DNA from: Holophagales bacterium
GTDB lineage: Bacteria; Acidobacteriota; Thermoanaerobaculia; Multivoradales; Multivoraceae
Length of the DNA: 64,000 nucleotides
Direction: 5' to 3'
Assembly (NCBI GenBank): GCA_009845425.1
Contig: VXZQ01000014.1
Span: forward strand, 143,783 to 207,782
Below the pieces are notes generated by a model. That model did no database searches. It was given only the letters and a program-made list of their open reading frames with translations, and was not told the DNA's origin. Shown here one piece after another: positions 9,239 through 18,184 of the stretch; the stretch's first letter is position 1; every line of letters begins with the position of its first letter. The position numbers were made by a program, and so were the translations under genes.

Positions 9239-11058
9239 GTTGGGGGGACTCCACCGCGATCCCTCGCCGGTTCAACTTGCCGGCGGCGGTCCTTCTTGGA
9301 CTGGCCGCCGCGCTTCCGGCCACCGCACAGCCGGGGGACGCGCGCTCGCCCTCGGGACCGGGTTTCGTCGAGGTCGTCAACGTCGAGGTCGTCAACGTCG
9401 ACGTCTACGTCACCGACGCCGACGGCAAACCCGTGCTGGGCCTGGGTCCGGACGACTTCGAGCTCCGGGTCGACGGGCGAGCCGTGCCGATCAGCAACTT
9501 CTACGCGGTCGAACAGCAGGGCGACGAACTCCTGGTGCGCCGCGGCGGCGAACTGACGGCGGAGCCGCTGCTGCCGCCGCCGCCGGACGATCCTCTCGAA
9601 CGGGCGGCCGCCGCGCGACAGCCGGTGACGGTGCCGCCCGAGCAGGCGCTCCACGTCGTCATCTACATCGACAACCTGAATCTGACCCCGCCCAACCGCA
9701 ATCGCGTCATGCGGGAACTTCGTGCATTCATCCGCGAGCACTTGAGGCCCGAGGACCGCATCATGCTCGCGAGCTTCGACCGCTACCTGAACCTGCGGAT
9801 GCCGTTCACGAACGACCGCGACCAGGTACGGCGGGCGCTGCTCGACCTCGAGACCTTCACCGGCCAGCGGGTGCACCGCAACAGCGAGCGCCGCGACCTG
9901 TTCGAGGTGATCAACGACGTCAACACGGAAATCGAGAACCGGACGGACAACGAGCGGCGGATCGAGGCGGCGCGTCAGGGCGGCCTCGTGGGAGGAAGCG
10001 CGGTGCTGGCCCGCGAACAGTTGATCAACTACGCGGGCTCGGTGCGCAACGAGACGAACATGGCGATCGACGGCCTGATGCGCCTGATCGAGAACCTGTC
10101 GGCGGCCCCGGGCCGGAAGGCGGTCGTCTATGTCGCCGACGGCATCCCGATGATCGCCGGCGAGGACATCTTCTACTTCCTGCACGGTGTGTGGGAACAG
10201 GCGGTATCGCTGATCGAGATGACCGAGTACGACATGTCGCGCCGCTTCCAGCAGCTCGCGGCGGTCGCGAACGCGAACCGGGTCAGCTTCTACGCGATCG
10301 ACGCGCGCGGGCTGACGGTTTACTCCCAGGCCACGATCGACAGCGCGGTCGCGGGCCTGCCGGGGCAGATGGCGCAGATCGACACGATCGTGAGGACGAA
10401 CCTCCAGAGCCCGCTGCAGTTGATGGCGGAGGAGACGGGCGGCCGGGCCATCATCAACACGAACCGGGTGATGCCGGACCTGCTGCAGGTCGCCGCCGAC
10501 TTCCGCAACTACTACGCCCTGGGTTACATGCCGGACCTGGCCGGCGACGGCGCCTACCACCGGATCGAGGTGGTCTGGAAGGACAGGCCCCGCGGCGCGG
10601 AAGTCCGGTTTCGGAAGGGGTATCGGGACAAGACGCTCGAGTCCCGGATGATCGAGGGAACCCTGTCAGCCCTCCACCTGAACATGCTGGAGAATCCGCT
10701 GGGGGTCCGGATCCACAACCTGCCGCCGAAGCGGCGGCCGGACGGCAACTATGACGTCCCCCTGGTCATCGAAGTGGCCTGGGAGGACCTGACGCTCATC
10801 CCGCGTGACGGCGTCCACCACGGCCGCATCCAGCTCTGGATGGCGGCCCGGGACGAGAAGGACCACACGACCGAGCCGCAGCGGACGCCCCTCAACATCG
10901 CGGTGCCGGCGGACCGTCTGGCCGACATCGAGGGCGGCACGTGGCGCTACGGCCTGGAGCTCACGATGGAGGGCGGTTACCACGACCTGGGCATCGGCCT
11001 GCGGGACGACATCGGGGGACGCCAGTCGTTCCTGAGAGGCGGCGTCAACGTCCGCTAG
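9235..11058 (+). CDS. VWFA-related (Acidobacterial-type) exported protein
   Basis: 607 residues from the ATG of an ATGA overlap. The signal peptide (LPAAVLLGLAAALPATAQ) is followed by the family opening VNVDVYVTDADGKPVLGL..DDFELRVDGR and a von Willebrand A-like fold (HVVIYIDNLNLTPPNRNRV). The metal-adhesion DxSxS motif is degenerate (DNLNLT). The C-terminal part is beta-rich (IEVVWKDRPRGAEVRFRKGY). Such proteins are abundant in Acidobacteria and have no assigned substrate; a surface adhesion or assembly role is inference. A 15-bp DNA repeat (9367-9381, 9382-9396) duplicates VEVVN. Two further members lie at 13670-18141. Confidence 0.87.
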   Translation: MSWGDSTAIPRRFNLPAAVLLGLAAALPATAQPGDARSPSGPGFVEVVNVEVVNVDVYVTDADGKPVLGLGPDDFELRVDGRAVPISNFYAVEQQGDELLVRRGGELTAEPLLPPPPDDPLERAAAARQPVTVPPEQALHVVIYIDNLNLTPPNRNRVMRELRAFIREHLRPEDRIMLASFDRYLNLRMPFTNDRDQVRRALLDLETFTGQRVHRNSERRDLFEVINDVNTEIENRTDNERRIEAARQGGLVGGSAVLAREQLINYAGSVRNETNMAIDGLMRLIENLSAAPGRKAVVYVADGIPMIAGEDIFYFLHGVWEQAVSLIEMTEYDMSRRFQQLAAVANANRVSFYAIDARGLTVYSQATIDSAVAGLPGQMAQIDTIVRTNLQSPLQLMAEETGGRAIINTNRVMPDLLQVAADFRNYYALGYMPDLAGDGAYHRIEVVWKDRPRGAEVRFRKGYRDKTLESRMIEGTLSALHLNMLENPLGVRIHNLPPKRRPDGNYDVPLVIEVAWEDLTLIPRDGVHHGRIQLWMAARDEKDHTTEPQRTPLNIAVPADRLADIEGGTWRYGLELTMEGGYHDLGIGLRDDIGGRQSFLRGGVNVR

Positions 11059-11078
11059 TCCTCCTGCCGGTTCCTCCT

Positions 11079-11104
11079 GTCGGTGCGCCGGCCTTCTGGC
11101 CGGC
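11079..11104 (+). repeat. Dispersed GCCGGCC-N4-GGCCGGC palindrome, copy 2
   Basis: Identical to copy 1 over 26 bases (conserved left flank GTCGGTGC, stem GCCGGCC/GGCCGGC, loop TTCT). It lies between the VWFA stop and the -10 box of the metalloprotease gene, 20 bp upstream of that box. Confidence 0.7.
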
Positions 11105-11123
11105 CTCGGCCACCGCCCGGCGC

Positions 11124-11129
11124 TATAGT
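11124..11129 (+). promoter_or_regulatory. Leaderless-type -10 box TATAGT before metalloprotease
   Basis: TATAGT is followed by 6 nt and then the ATG at 11136. There is no Shine-Dalgarno and no obvious -35. The spacing matches that seen before folP, the CRTAC1 gene, glycerate kinase and the S10 peptidase. Confidence 0.45.
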
Positions 11130-11135
11130 GCCTGC

Positions 11136-13661
11136 ATGACCACTTCTCTCATGGGCCGGTCCGGGGGCGCCCCGGAGCGGGCCGTTTTTCGACAGTGGCG
11201 GTTCCTGCCGCTCTGTCTCTTCCTGCTGTTCCCGGGCGCGAGCATCCAGGCGCAGCGGCTACTGGAAATGGGCCCCGTCATCGTGAATCCGGAGGTGGCG
11301 GAACCCGGTGTCGTGCCCTACGCGATCGACCTCGACATCGATCTCATCCGCTCCGCCCCGCAGCGCGTCGAAGTGCCGGCGCCGAACGGGCGGCTGCTGG
11401 TTGCCGAGTTGAGCCTGTTCGAGGACCGGGGCGACGGCGACGCGATGTGGGCCGGCCGGGTTGTCGGTTCGGACTACGAGAGCGTCGTGTTCACCGTTGC
11501 GAACGACCACCTGGTGGGCCACTTCGGCGTGCCGGGCGGCGCGAAGTACCGGATCTCGGCCCGGCCCGACGGCAGCGGGCGGATCGAGAACATGTCGACG
11601 ATGACCCGGAAGTCGAAGGAGGAGTTCTGCCCCGGGGGCGTGACTCCGGACCGGTCGCTGCCGGTCGCCGCGATCGAGGCGCAGCGCGACGGTGATCCGG
11701 AGCGCGTCGTTCAGGCGTCGAACCACACGAATCTCGACATGTTGATCGTCTACAGCGAGGCGGCTCGCCAGCGCTACGAGGCCCGCGACGGCGACGTGGA
11801 CACCTCCGTGCGGGCATCGATCGACTATCTGAACCTGGTGTTCCGCAACGGGGATCTGGCTCTGGACGCTCGTCTGGTGCATCACGAACAGGCGCCGGCT
11901 TCGTTGGAGATCACGAACTCGGGCGGCGCGGTTCTTGGTCAACTCGCGCGGAATCAGGAAGTACAGGCGCTACGCGCCGAGCACCAGGCGGACCTGGTTC
12001 ATATCTTCGTGACCGCCGAAGTCTCCGGCGTCTGCGGTATCGCCTATCTTCTTGAGAAGGGGGATACGGCGGCGTCGTTCTCGCCGAGCGGCTACGGCCT
12101 GACGGTGATGCAGGGCTGCGGCGACGAGACCTTCGCCCACGAGGTCGGCCACAACCTCGGCGGGCATCACGATCCACCGAATGCCGGGTGTTTCGATGAT
12201 GCGGATTGCCGGAACAACCGTGCGATCGCGCCCTACGCATTCGGGCACACGTGGTTCAGCCCCTCGCCTCCAAACCCGCCGGACAAGGACACGATCATGA
12301 GCTACGGCAGCGGCGAGGTGGAGCCGTGGTTCTCCACTGTGCGGGTGCAGCCGAGAATCGACGGTAGCCAGGTGACATTCGGGATCGCCGGAGAGCGGGA
12401 GAATGAGCGTGCGTTGCGCGAGTACTCGGTGCCCATTGCACCTCACTACAGCGACTCGCTGCCTGGAGGCCCGGGTCCCGATCCGGGCCCGGATCCGGGG
12501 CCGCCGCCTGGAAGCGGACCGACGGCGCCGGGCAACCTGACCGGCGACTCGACGGGTCCCACCAGCGTTCGCTTGAGCTGGGTGGACCGGTCCGACGACG
12601 AGACCGGCTTCGAGGTCGAGCTCCGCCCGCCCGGCGGCCGCTGGCGGACGGACTCCACCGTGCCGGCCAACACGACGACGGCCGACGTGACGGGGTTGAC
12701 TCCCGGCGGGCGCTACGACTTTCGAGTGCGGTCGGTCAGAGACCGCCGCCGTTCCTCCCCGAGCAACATGGTGACCGTCGTGCTGCCGTCGACGGACTAC
12801 ACGGACTGCGAGCTGGGGGAGCCGCTGATCGAGTTCGAGCACGGCTATACCGTCAGCATGTGCGTCGAGTACCAAAACGGCGAGGGAGAACTCGTCGAGG
12901 AGCGGGCCAAGTACTTCGACATCGGATCAGATCAATCGGCGATCCTGTACTTCTTCGACAAGGACAATGCGGAAGTCCTGGTCAAGGTGCTGGACACGTG
13001 CAAGCACAACGTCAGCAACCACATCTGGGTGTACGTCGCTCCGGTCACCACGCTGGCCTTCCATCTTCAGATCGAGAATGGTGCGACCGGCGAGACCTGG
13101 GACCACAGGAATCCGCGCGGCGGCGGCGATGCTCCGACCGCAAGTGCGCTGAAGCACTTCCCGTGCGATCCGGCGACCACGGGCTTCGCCGGCGCCGCAG
13201 GTGCGCCGACTGGCTTCGCCGGTGACGCTGGCGGAGTCGAGCTGGTCGACGCTGGCATCCGGCCGGCCTCCGTGCGGCATGCGCTCGCGGCGGGCGAAAT
13301 GTCGGCCTGCGAACCGAAGGAGGCGGTCGTCACGCTCAAGGGCGGCTACGAGGTCGCCATGTGCGTCGAGTTCCTCAAGGACGGCGAGCCGGCCACCACG
13401 CCGGTCCGGAACTACGGCCTGGACTCCCAGCAGTCAGCCGTCCTCTACTTCTTCGACAGGAGCAACGCCGAGGTCCTGATCAAGGTCCTGCAGCCGCCCC
13501 CAGGAAACTGCGGCCGGTGGGTGTTCGTCGCGCCGGTGACCGACCTGGCGTTCAACATCGAGGTCCGTCCGCCGGATGGCGGGGCGCCGTGGACGCACGG
13601 CAACCCCTTCGGACGGACGGCTGCGGCGGTGAGTGACCTGAAGGCGTTCTGTAGTCCGTAG
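11136..13661 (+). CDS. Secreted reprolysin-like zinc metalloprotease with FN3 and paired Cys-bracketed modules
   Basis: 841 residues. The signal peptide (FLPLCLFLLFPGASIQA) is followed by a propeptide-like beta region, then a metzincin catalytic domain with HEVGHNLGGHHDP at residues 335-347 (HEXXHXXGXXH) and a later IMSYG Met-turn. A Gly/Pro linker (about residues 446-466) leads to a fibronectin type III domain (about 467-552). Two modules follow, residues 558-677 and 725-839. Each starts and ends with a cysteine and shares the core LYFFD..NAEVL.KVL..(W)V(F/Y)VAPVT. The same modules occur in the matrixin-like protein at 36624. It is probably an extracellular protease. The repeat copy and TATAGT box lie immediately upstream; the gene is convergent with the VWFA gene 8 bp away. 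Confidence 0.85.
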   Translation: MTTSLMGRSGGAPERAVFRQWRFLPLCLFLLFPGASIQAQRLLEMGPVIVNPEVAEPGVVPYAIDLDIDLIRSAPQRVEVPAPNGRLLVAELSLFEDRGDGDAMWAGRVVGSDYESVVFTVANDHLVGHFGVPGGAKYRISARPDGSGRIENMSTMTRKSKEEFCPGGVTPDRSLPVAAIEAQRDGDPERVVQASNHTNLDMLIVYSEAARQRYEARDGDVDTSVRASIDYLNLVFRNGDLALDARLVHHEQAPASLEITNSGGAVLGQLARNQEVQALRAEHQADLVHIFVTAEVSGVCGIAYLLEKGDTAASFSPSGYGLTVMQGCGDETFAHEVGHNLGGHHDPPNAGCFDDADCRNNRAIAPYAFGHTWFSPSPPNPPDKDTIMSYGSGEVEPWFSTVRVQPRIDGSQVTFGIAGERENERALREYSVPIAPHYSDSLPGGPGPDPGPDPGPPPGSGPTAPGNLTGDSTGPTSVRLSWVDRSDDETGFEVELRPPGGRWRTDSTVPANTTTADVTGLTPGGRYDFRVRSVRDRRRSSPSNMVTVVLPSTDYTDCELGEPLIEFEHGYTVSMCVEYQNGEGELVEERAKYFDIGSDQSAILYFFDKDNAEVLVKVLDTCKHNVSNHIWVYVAPVTTLAFHLQIENGATGETWDHRNPRGGGDAPTASALKHFPCDPATTGFAGAAGAPTGFAGDAGGVELVDAGIRPASVRHALAAGEMSACEPKEAVVTLKGGYEVAMCVEFLKDGEPATTPVRNYGLDSQQSAVLYFFDRSNAEVLIKVLQPPPGNCGRWVFVAPVTDLAFNIEVRPPDGGAPWTHGNPFGRTAAAVSDLKAFCSP

Positions 13662-13669
13662 TCGGCGGT

Positions 13670-15847
13670 CTACAGCACCCGAATCGGCGTCGACGACGAG
13701 TGCTGTCCGTTCGCCGAGTCGGTCACGGTAACGGTGAGCGTGTAGTCGCCCGGGTCGAGCTTCTTCCCGGCGACGAACTTCCCGTTCAGCCGCGACAGCG
13801 CGCCGCCGCTCGCCTGGCTCTGGTCCAGCGCGACCTCGCCGCCCTGGGTGACTTCTTCACCGTCCGGGCCGAAGACCTGCGCCCGGACCGAGACGGCGCC
13901 CGCGGCCAGGTTCATCGCGACCAGGCTGATCTGCGCCTCGCCGCCCCGGGCGACCTCGGGGCGGGAGGCCGGGATGAACGGCGCGCCGTCCAGCAGGAAG
14001 GGGAAGGCAACGTCCTGCCGCTGCTCGGACGGGTCCTCCCGCAGCAGCAGCCACTTGGTGGGCGGTTCCGGGAACAACGGCGGCTGCAGGACGGTACCGT
14101 CGCCGGGCACCTCGAGGACGCCGGTCACGAGCGCTCGGCGGCCGGTGATGTCGTTGCGGAGCAGAACCCGCGCCGAGTAGGTCCCCGGATCGAGGTCGAA
14201 ATGTCCCCAGTACTTGATCCCGCTCTGGCGGATGGCGGCCCCGGCCTGCGCCAGATCGAGGCCCATGCGAGTGGAGAAGAAGTCGCGCACCACGCCGTCC
14301 TCGTCCAGTGCGTAGGCGTAGATTTCGATCGGAAGAACGCTGCCCTCCACGCCGGCCAGGAGATCCTCGCCGCGGGCCGTGATCAGCACCGGGGCATACG
14401 CTTTGCCGCTGTCGGCGGGAAAACCGGTGGCCAGGACAGCGGCGTCGATGTCGCCGGTTTCGACGCCGCCCATGACGGCCTGGGCCGAGCCGAGCGCGCG
14501 CTCGAACGGGCTCGTCTGCTCGTACGTCCTGGGTGGGTAGTAGCCCGGACGATGGACCACCTGCGTGCCCCGTGGAGCGTCCTTGAGCCGTACCCGGAGA
14601 CGGCGGAACTTGCCGTCCTGCTTGAGGTTGCCGGGCTGGAAGGCGAGGAGGTAGGTGACGCTGTTGCGCTCCAGCATCTCCTCCATCGCGTCTCCGAGGT
14701 TCGTGAAGTTCGAGAACATCTCGCCGCCCGTGTCCTTCGCCATCTGGAGCAGGGAACCGCGTCTGCTCCCTGCCTCGCCCGCGATCTGACCGCTGACGTC
14801 GACCGCCTGGATCGTGCAGTTCGCCTCACGGAACTGTCTGAGCATGCGTTCCATCGCGCTCTGGGCGGAGGAGTCGCCGAACGTGCTCTGCTGATCGACC
14901 TCCTGGGTCCGGCCCTGGATCACGGCTTCGCTGTCGGCCAGCAGGGACGCCCGATCTTCGTCGGTCAGACCCTGGTTGCCGTACAGCACCCTCGTCGGCA
15001 TGCCTTCGGACAGGAACACGACGTGCTTGCGGCCCTCGACCGAGGCCATCCAGTCCGAAAGCGCGCTCATTCCCTGCGTCATGGCGGCTATCCTGCTGGC
15101 TTCGTTTCCGCGCTCGGCCTGCTCCTGGAGGTTCTGGAGTTCACGCCGTGTCTCCGCGAGCATCGCGCCGGCGTCGATGCCGCCAGCGGTCTGCGTCGCG
15201 CCCGCCACTTCGTCGCCCGCCGCCAGAGCGGCGCCGATGTCCGAAATGACGAGACCGAGGGGGTCGCGCACGACCGTTTCGCCGACCTGGACCTGGCCCA
15301 GCGACCGGATCGCCTGCCGGAGCTGGCTGCGGTCTGAAGTGAAACCCAGTACGAGCCGGGGCCGGGTGTCGAACACGGCGACGGCGACCAGGTCGGTCGG
15401 ATGCAGGGAGGTCAACACGAGGTCGGCCGCCGCCTGCTGGGCGCGGCCGACCGAGTCGGGGGCCGTGAAGTACAGGTCGAAGAACAGCAGGAAGTGGCGC
15501 CTTGCGGCGACCGGGATCTGTTTCTGGGTGGGCTTGCCTTCGACGAGCGACAGGTCGACGAGGTCGAAACCGGTGATCTCGACCGGTCGGCGGCCGTCGA
15601 GGAGTTCGAAGTCGTCCCGCGTGAGGTCGCGTACCGGGGCGCCGCTGCTGATCACCTGGACCGGCACCTCGACCACGGTCACGGTGGTCGCGTCGCTGAA
15701 CTGGGGCTGCGCCTGGCGCCGGCGGTTGCGCTGGGCGTCGGCGTCGGCCGCCGCCAGGAGCAGTGCGGCGGTGCAGGTCGCGGCGGCGGCGGTCCTGACG
15801 AGTTGGACGCGTGTCAACGGGGAAGCGAAGCGACTGTGGTCGTTCAT
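13670..15847 (-). CDS. VWFA-related exported protein (tandem paralogue 2)
   Basis: 725 residues from the ATG at 15847, chosen because AAGGAG lies 8 nt upstream. A signal segment (TAAAATCTAALLLAAADADA) precedes the family opening VEVPVQVISSGAPVRDLTRDDFELLDGRRP and a VWFA-like core (HFLLFFDLYFTAPDSVGRAQ; KHVVFLSEGMPTRVL). A long beta-rich C-terminal region follows. Its last third aligns by eye with the neighbour at 15916 (PFLLDGAPFIPASRP against PFTVNGKPYVPSAVP), so the pair arose by tandem duplication. The role is unknown, probably in the envelope. It is the distal gene of a three-gene minus-strand operon, 68 nt after its paralogue. Confidence 0.86.
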   Translation of the reverse strand: MNDHSRFASPLTRVQLVRTAAAATCTAALLLAAADADAQRNRRRQAQPQFSDATTVTVVEVPVQVISSGAPVRDLTRDDFELLDGRRPVEITGFDLVDLSLVEGKPTQKQIPVAARRHFLLFFDLYFTAPDSVGRAQQAAADLVLTSLHPTDLVAVAVFDTRPRLVLGFTSDRSQLRQAIRSLGQVQVGETVVRDPLGLVISDIGAALAAGDEVAGATQTAGGIDAGAMLAETRRELQNLQEQAERGNEASRIAAMTQGMSALSDWMASVEGRKHVVFLSEGMPTRVLYGNQGLTDEDRASLLADSEAVIQGRTQEVDQQSTFGDSSAQSAMERMLRQFREANCTIQAVDVSGQIAGEAGSRRGSLLQMAKDTGGEMFSNFTNLGDAMEEMLERNSVTYLLAFQPGNLKQDGKFRRLRVRLKDAPRGTQVVHRPGYYPPRTYEQTSPFERALGSAQAVMGGVETGDIDAAVLATGFPADSGKAYAPVLITARGEDLLAGVEGSVLPIEIYAYALDEDGVVRDFFSTRMGLDLAQAGAAIRQSGIKYWGHFDLDPGTYSARVLLRNDITGRRALVTGVLEVPGDGTVLQPPLFPEPPTKWLLLREDPSEQRQDVAFPFLLDGAPFIPASRPEVARGGEAQISLVAMNLAAGAVSVRAQVFGPDGEEVTQGGEVALDQSQASGGALSRLNGKFVAGKKLDPGDYTLTVTVTDSANGQHSSSTPIRVL

Positions 15848-15915
15848 GCTCGGACTCCTTAGATCCTGAAGAGGCGATCCGCTCCGGAGCGGCAAAGGGA
15901 CTCCGGGCCGGCCGC

Positions 15916-18141
15916 TCAGTTCAGGACTCTAAGCGGAATCGAGTTGAACGGTCGAGCCTGGGTCGCCGGATCGGTCACCGTGACCCTCAGAGTGTAGTCG
16001 CCCGCCGGCAGATCGACCGGATCGAAGGCGGCGACCAGCTTGTCGAGGCCCGGTATGCCGGTCACGGTTCGTTCGCGCAGGCTGAGCGCGCCGCCGTCCA
16101 TCCGTTCTCCGTCCGCGTCGAGCACCGTGCTTTGGAGGAACAGGTCGCCTGCGCCGAGGTTGTAACCGACGAGGCAGATCTCCGCTTCGTCGTCACCCCC
16201 CTCGAAGAGAAGGGGAACCGCCGACGGCACGTAGGGCTTGCCGTTGACCGTGAACGGATACACGGTGGTCTTGGCGTACTGGTCCGCCGGTTGTTCCCGG
16301 ACGAGGAACCAGGCGCCCGGCTCTTCGTGGAAGAAGGGGGGCAGGAGGGTCGGTTCGCCGCTCTCGAAGGTCGGGACGTGGAGGGCCACCGTCTCGACGC
16401 CGGTGGCGCCGGTCAGGGCGTTGCGGGCGAGGACCCGAAGCAGGTACTCGCCCGGCTCCAGATCCAGGCTGCCGTAGTACTTGAGACCGGTGTTCACGAA
16501 GGTGTCCTGGCGGCCGGTCAGGTCGAGGGTCACGACCCGGCTGAAGAAGTCCCGCATCTCCGACCTGTCGTCGGTGATGTAGGCGTAGATCTCGACCGGT
16601 AACCGGGGCGACTCGTGGTCCTCGAGCAGGCTGGCGCCATCGATCTCGACGATGACCGGCACGTAGGCCTGGTTCGGTCCGGCCCGGAACGGGGCGGCCA
16701 GAACGTTCATCGTCAGGTCGTCCCGCTCGGCCGCGGCGGCGATCAGGTCGGAGGCGAGCAGGCGCTTTTCCATCGGGTGGAGGTCGCCGTAGGGCCTTGG
16801 CGTGTAGTAGCCCATGCGGTGGGAGAGCTGGGCGCCCCTGGGCGCCCGGGCCCGTACCCGCAGCCGATGGTGATCGCCAGCGTCTCCCGGGTCGGACGGT
16901 TGGAACGAGAGCAGGTAGGTGACGGTGGAGGACTGGAGCACTTCCCGCAACTCGGCGCCGAAGTCGTTCGCGTCTTCGTGCGCCTGGCCGCCGGTCTGGT
17001 TGGCGAGATAGAAGAGGGCGTCACGACCGACCGAACGGATCCGGTTCTCCTCCAGCGAGTCCGCCCGCAGGCCGGAGATGTCGACTGTGTGGATCACCGT
17101 GTTGGCGCGGTTGAACTCGCTCAGCATCTGGTGGACCTGGGTCTGAAGCTGCGTGTTGCCGAACCGCTGGTCGGTATCGACCTGGGCGATCTGCCCCCGC
17201 TCGATCAGGTCGGTCTCGCGCCGGAACTCCTCGTCGGAGGAGTCCGGTCCTCGTCCGAAGAGCAGCCTGCCGTCGAAGCCCTCGGAGAACAGCACCAGGT
17301 GCTTGCGGCCCTCGACCGTGGACAGGATGCGGGCCATCTCGTGCAAGGTGTCGGCCCAGCGTGAAATCTGCCCGCGCGCGTAGTTCCTCTCGGACTTCGC
17401 CATCTCCCTGCCGATCACCTGCAGGTAGCTGCTCATGCTGCGCTCCATCTCGGTGATCCCCGAGTTCACGCCGCCGACGTCGAGGGCGGAAGTCAGGTCC
17501 GTCGCACGGCCCGGCGTGTCGATCAGGAAGCCCAGCGGATCCTCGGTCGCCAGCCTGACGAGTCTGGGATTGCCAAGCGTCGTGATGGCCCGGGCGAGTT
17601 GGGCCCGGTCGGGCGTGAACGTGATCAGGAGTTGCGGGCCGGATTCGACGGAGTGAATGCCGACGGAGGCCAGATCGGTCGGGTGCAGGTTCTCCAGCAC
17701 GAAGTTCTTGGCCGCGAGCTGGGCCTTGGCGATCGATGTCGGCGCGGAGTACGAGAGGTCGAACAGGAACAGGAAGTGGCGCCGCGCCGCCGGCGGCACG
17801 CCGTAGTCCGTCTCGACGACCCGCCGCTCGTCCGGAATGATCTGCGCCAGGTCGATCACCCGGAAACCGGTGAGCGTCTGCGCCTCGCCTTCGTCCAGGA
17901 TCTGGAAGTCTTCCGCGGCCAGGCCGCGGACGGCGGTGCCGTCCCTCGCGATGACGTTGACCGGCACCTGCACTTCGAAGACGAACTCGCGGTCTTCGAA
18001 CTGCTCGAGTTCGTCCGGACCTGGCGTCTGTGCTTGCGCGACGGCGGCGCCCACCACGAGCGATAGCACCGCCAGCATCGCGAATGCCGCCCTGCCGGTG
18101 CGCCGGCCCTCTGGCCGGCATCTGACCGCAACCGCCATCAT
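15916..18141 (-). CDS. VWFA-related exported protein (tandem paralogue 1)
   Basis: 741 residues from the ATG at 18141. Alternatives are TTG 18150, ATG 18138, or ATG 18078 downstream of palindrome copy 3. The signal peptide (AMLAVLSLVVGAAVAQAQ) is followed by VPVNVIARDGTAVRGLAAEDFQIL, a VWFA-like core (HFLFLFDLSYSAPTSIAKAQ; KHLVLFSEGFDGRLLFG) and the C-terminal beta region shared with its neighbour. If a start at 18138-18150 is used, palindrome copy 3 encodes the basic n-region (RCRPEGRRTGR) of the signal peptide. If 18078 is used, the repeat is an upstream element as at the other sites. The gene lies 43 nt downstream of the transglutaminase/TPR gene, apparently in one operon. Confidence 0.85.
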   Translation of the reverse strand: MMAVAVRCRPEGRRTGRAAFAMLAVLSLVVGAAVAQAQTPGPDELEQFEDREFVFEVQVPVNVIARDGTAVRGLAAEDFQILDEGEAQTLTGFRVIDLAQIIPDERRVVETDYGVPPAARRHFLFLFDLSYSAPTSIAKAQLAAKNFVLENLHPTDLASVGIHSVESGPQLLITFTPDRAQLARAITTLGNPRLVRLATEDPLGFLIDTPGRATDLTSALDVGGVNSGITEMERSMSSYLQVIGREMAKSERNYARGQISRWADTLHEMARILSTVEGRKHLVLFSEGFDGRLLFGRGPDSSDEEFRRETDLIERGQIAQVDTDQRFGNTQLQTQVHQMLSEFNRANTVIHTVDISGLRADSLEENRIRSVGRDALFYLANQTGGQAHEDANDFGAELREVLQSSTVTYLLSFQPSDPGDAGDHHRLRVRARAPRGAQLSHRMGYYTPRPYGDLHPMEKRLLASDLIAAAAERDDLTMNVLAAPFRAGPNQAYVPVIVEIDGASLLEDHESPRLPVEIYAYITDDRSEMRDFFSRVVTLDLTGRQDTFVNTGLKYYGSLDLEPGEYLLRVLARNALTGATGVETVALHVPTFESGEPTLLPPFFHEEPGAWFLVREQPADQYAKTTVYPFTVNGKPYVPSAVPLLFEGGDDEAEICLVGYNLGAGDLFLQSTVLDADGERMDGGALSLRERTVTGIPGLDKLVAAFDPVDLPAGDYTLRVTVTDPATQARPFNSIPLRVLN
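18096..18121 (+). repeat. Dispersed GCCGGCC-N4-GGCCGGC palindrome, copy 3
   Basis: Same stem as copies 1 and 2, with loop CTCT and flank CCGGTGC. It overlaps the 5' end of the minus-strand VWFA reading frame, just inside or just upstream depending on the true start. Confidence 0.65.
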
Positions 18142-18184
18142 CCTCTTCAACGCTCGCGCCTGCCCTTGAGTTCCGTTTACGCCT

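Noticed and set aside
9367..9396. 15-bp direct repeat as a possible mobile or regulatory repeat
   Set aside because: Only two units, in frame, encoding VEVVN twice; a simple coding duplication.
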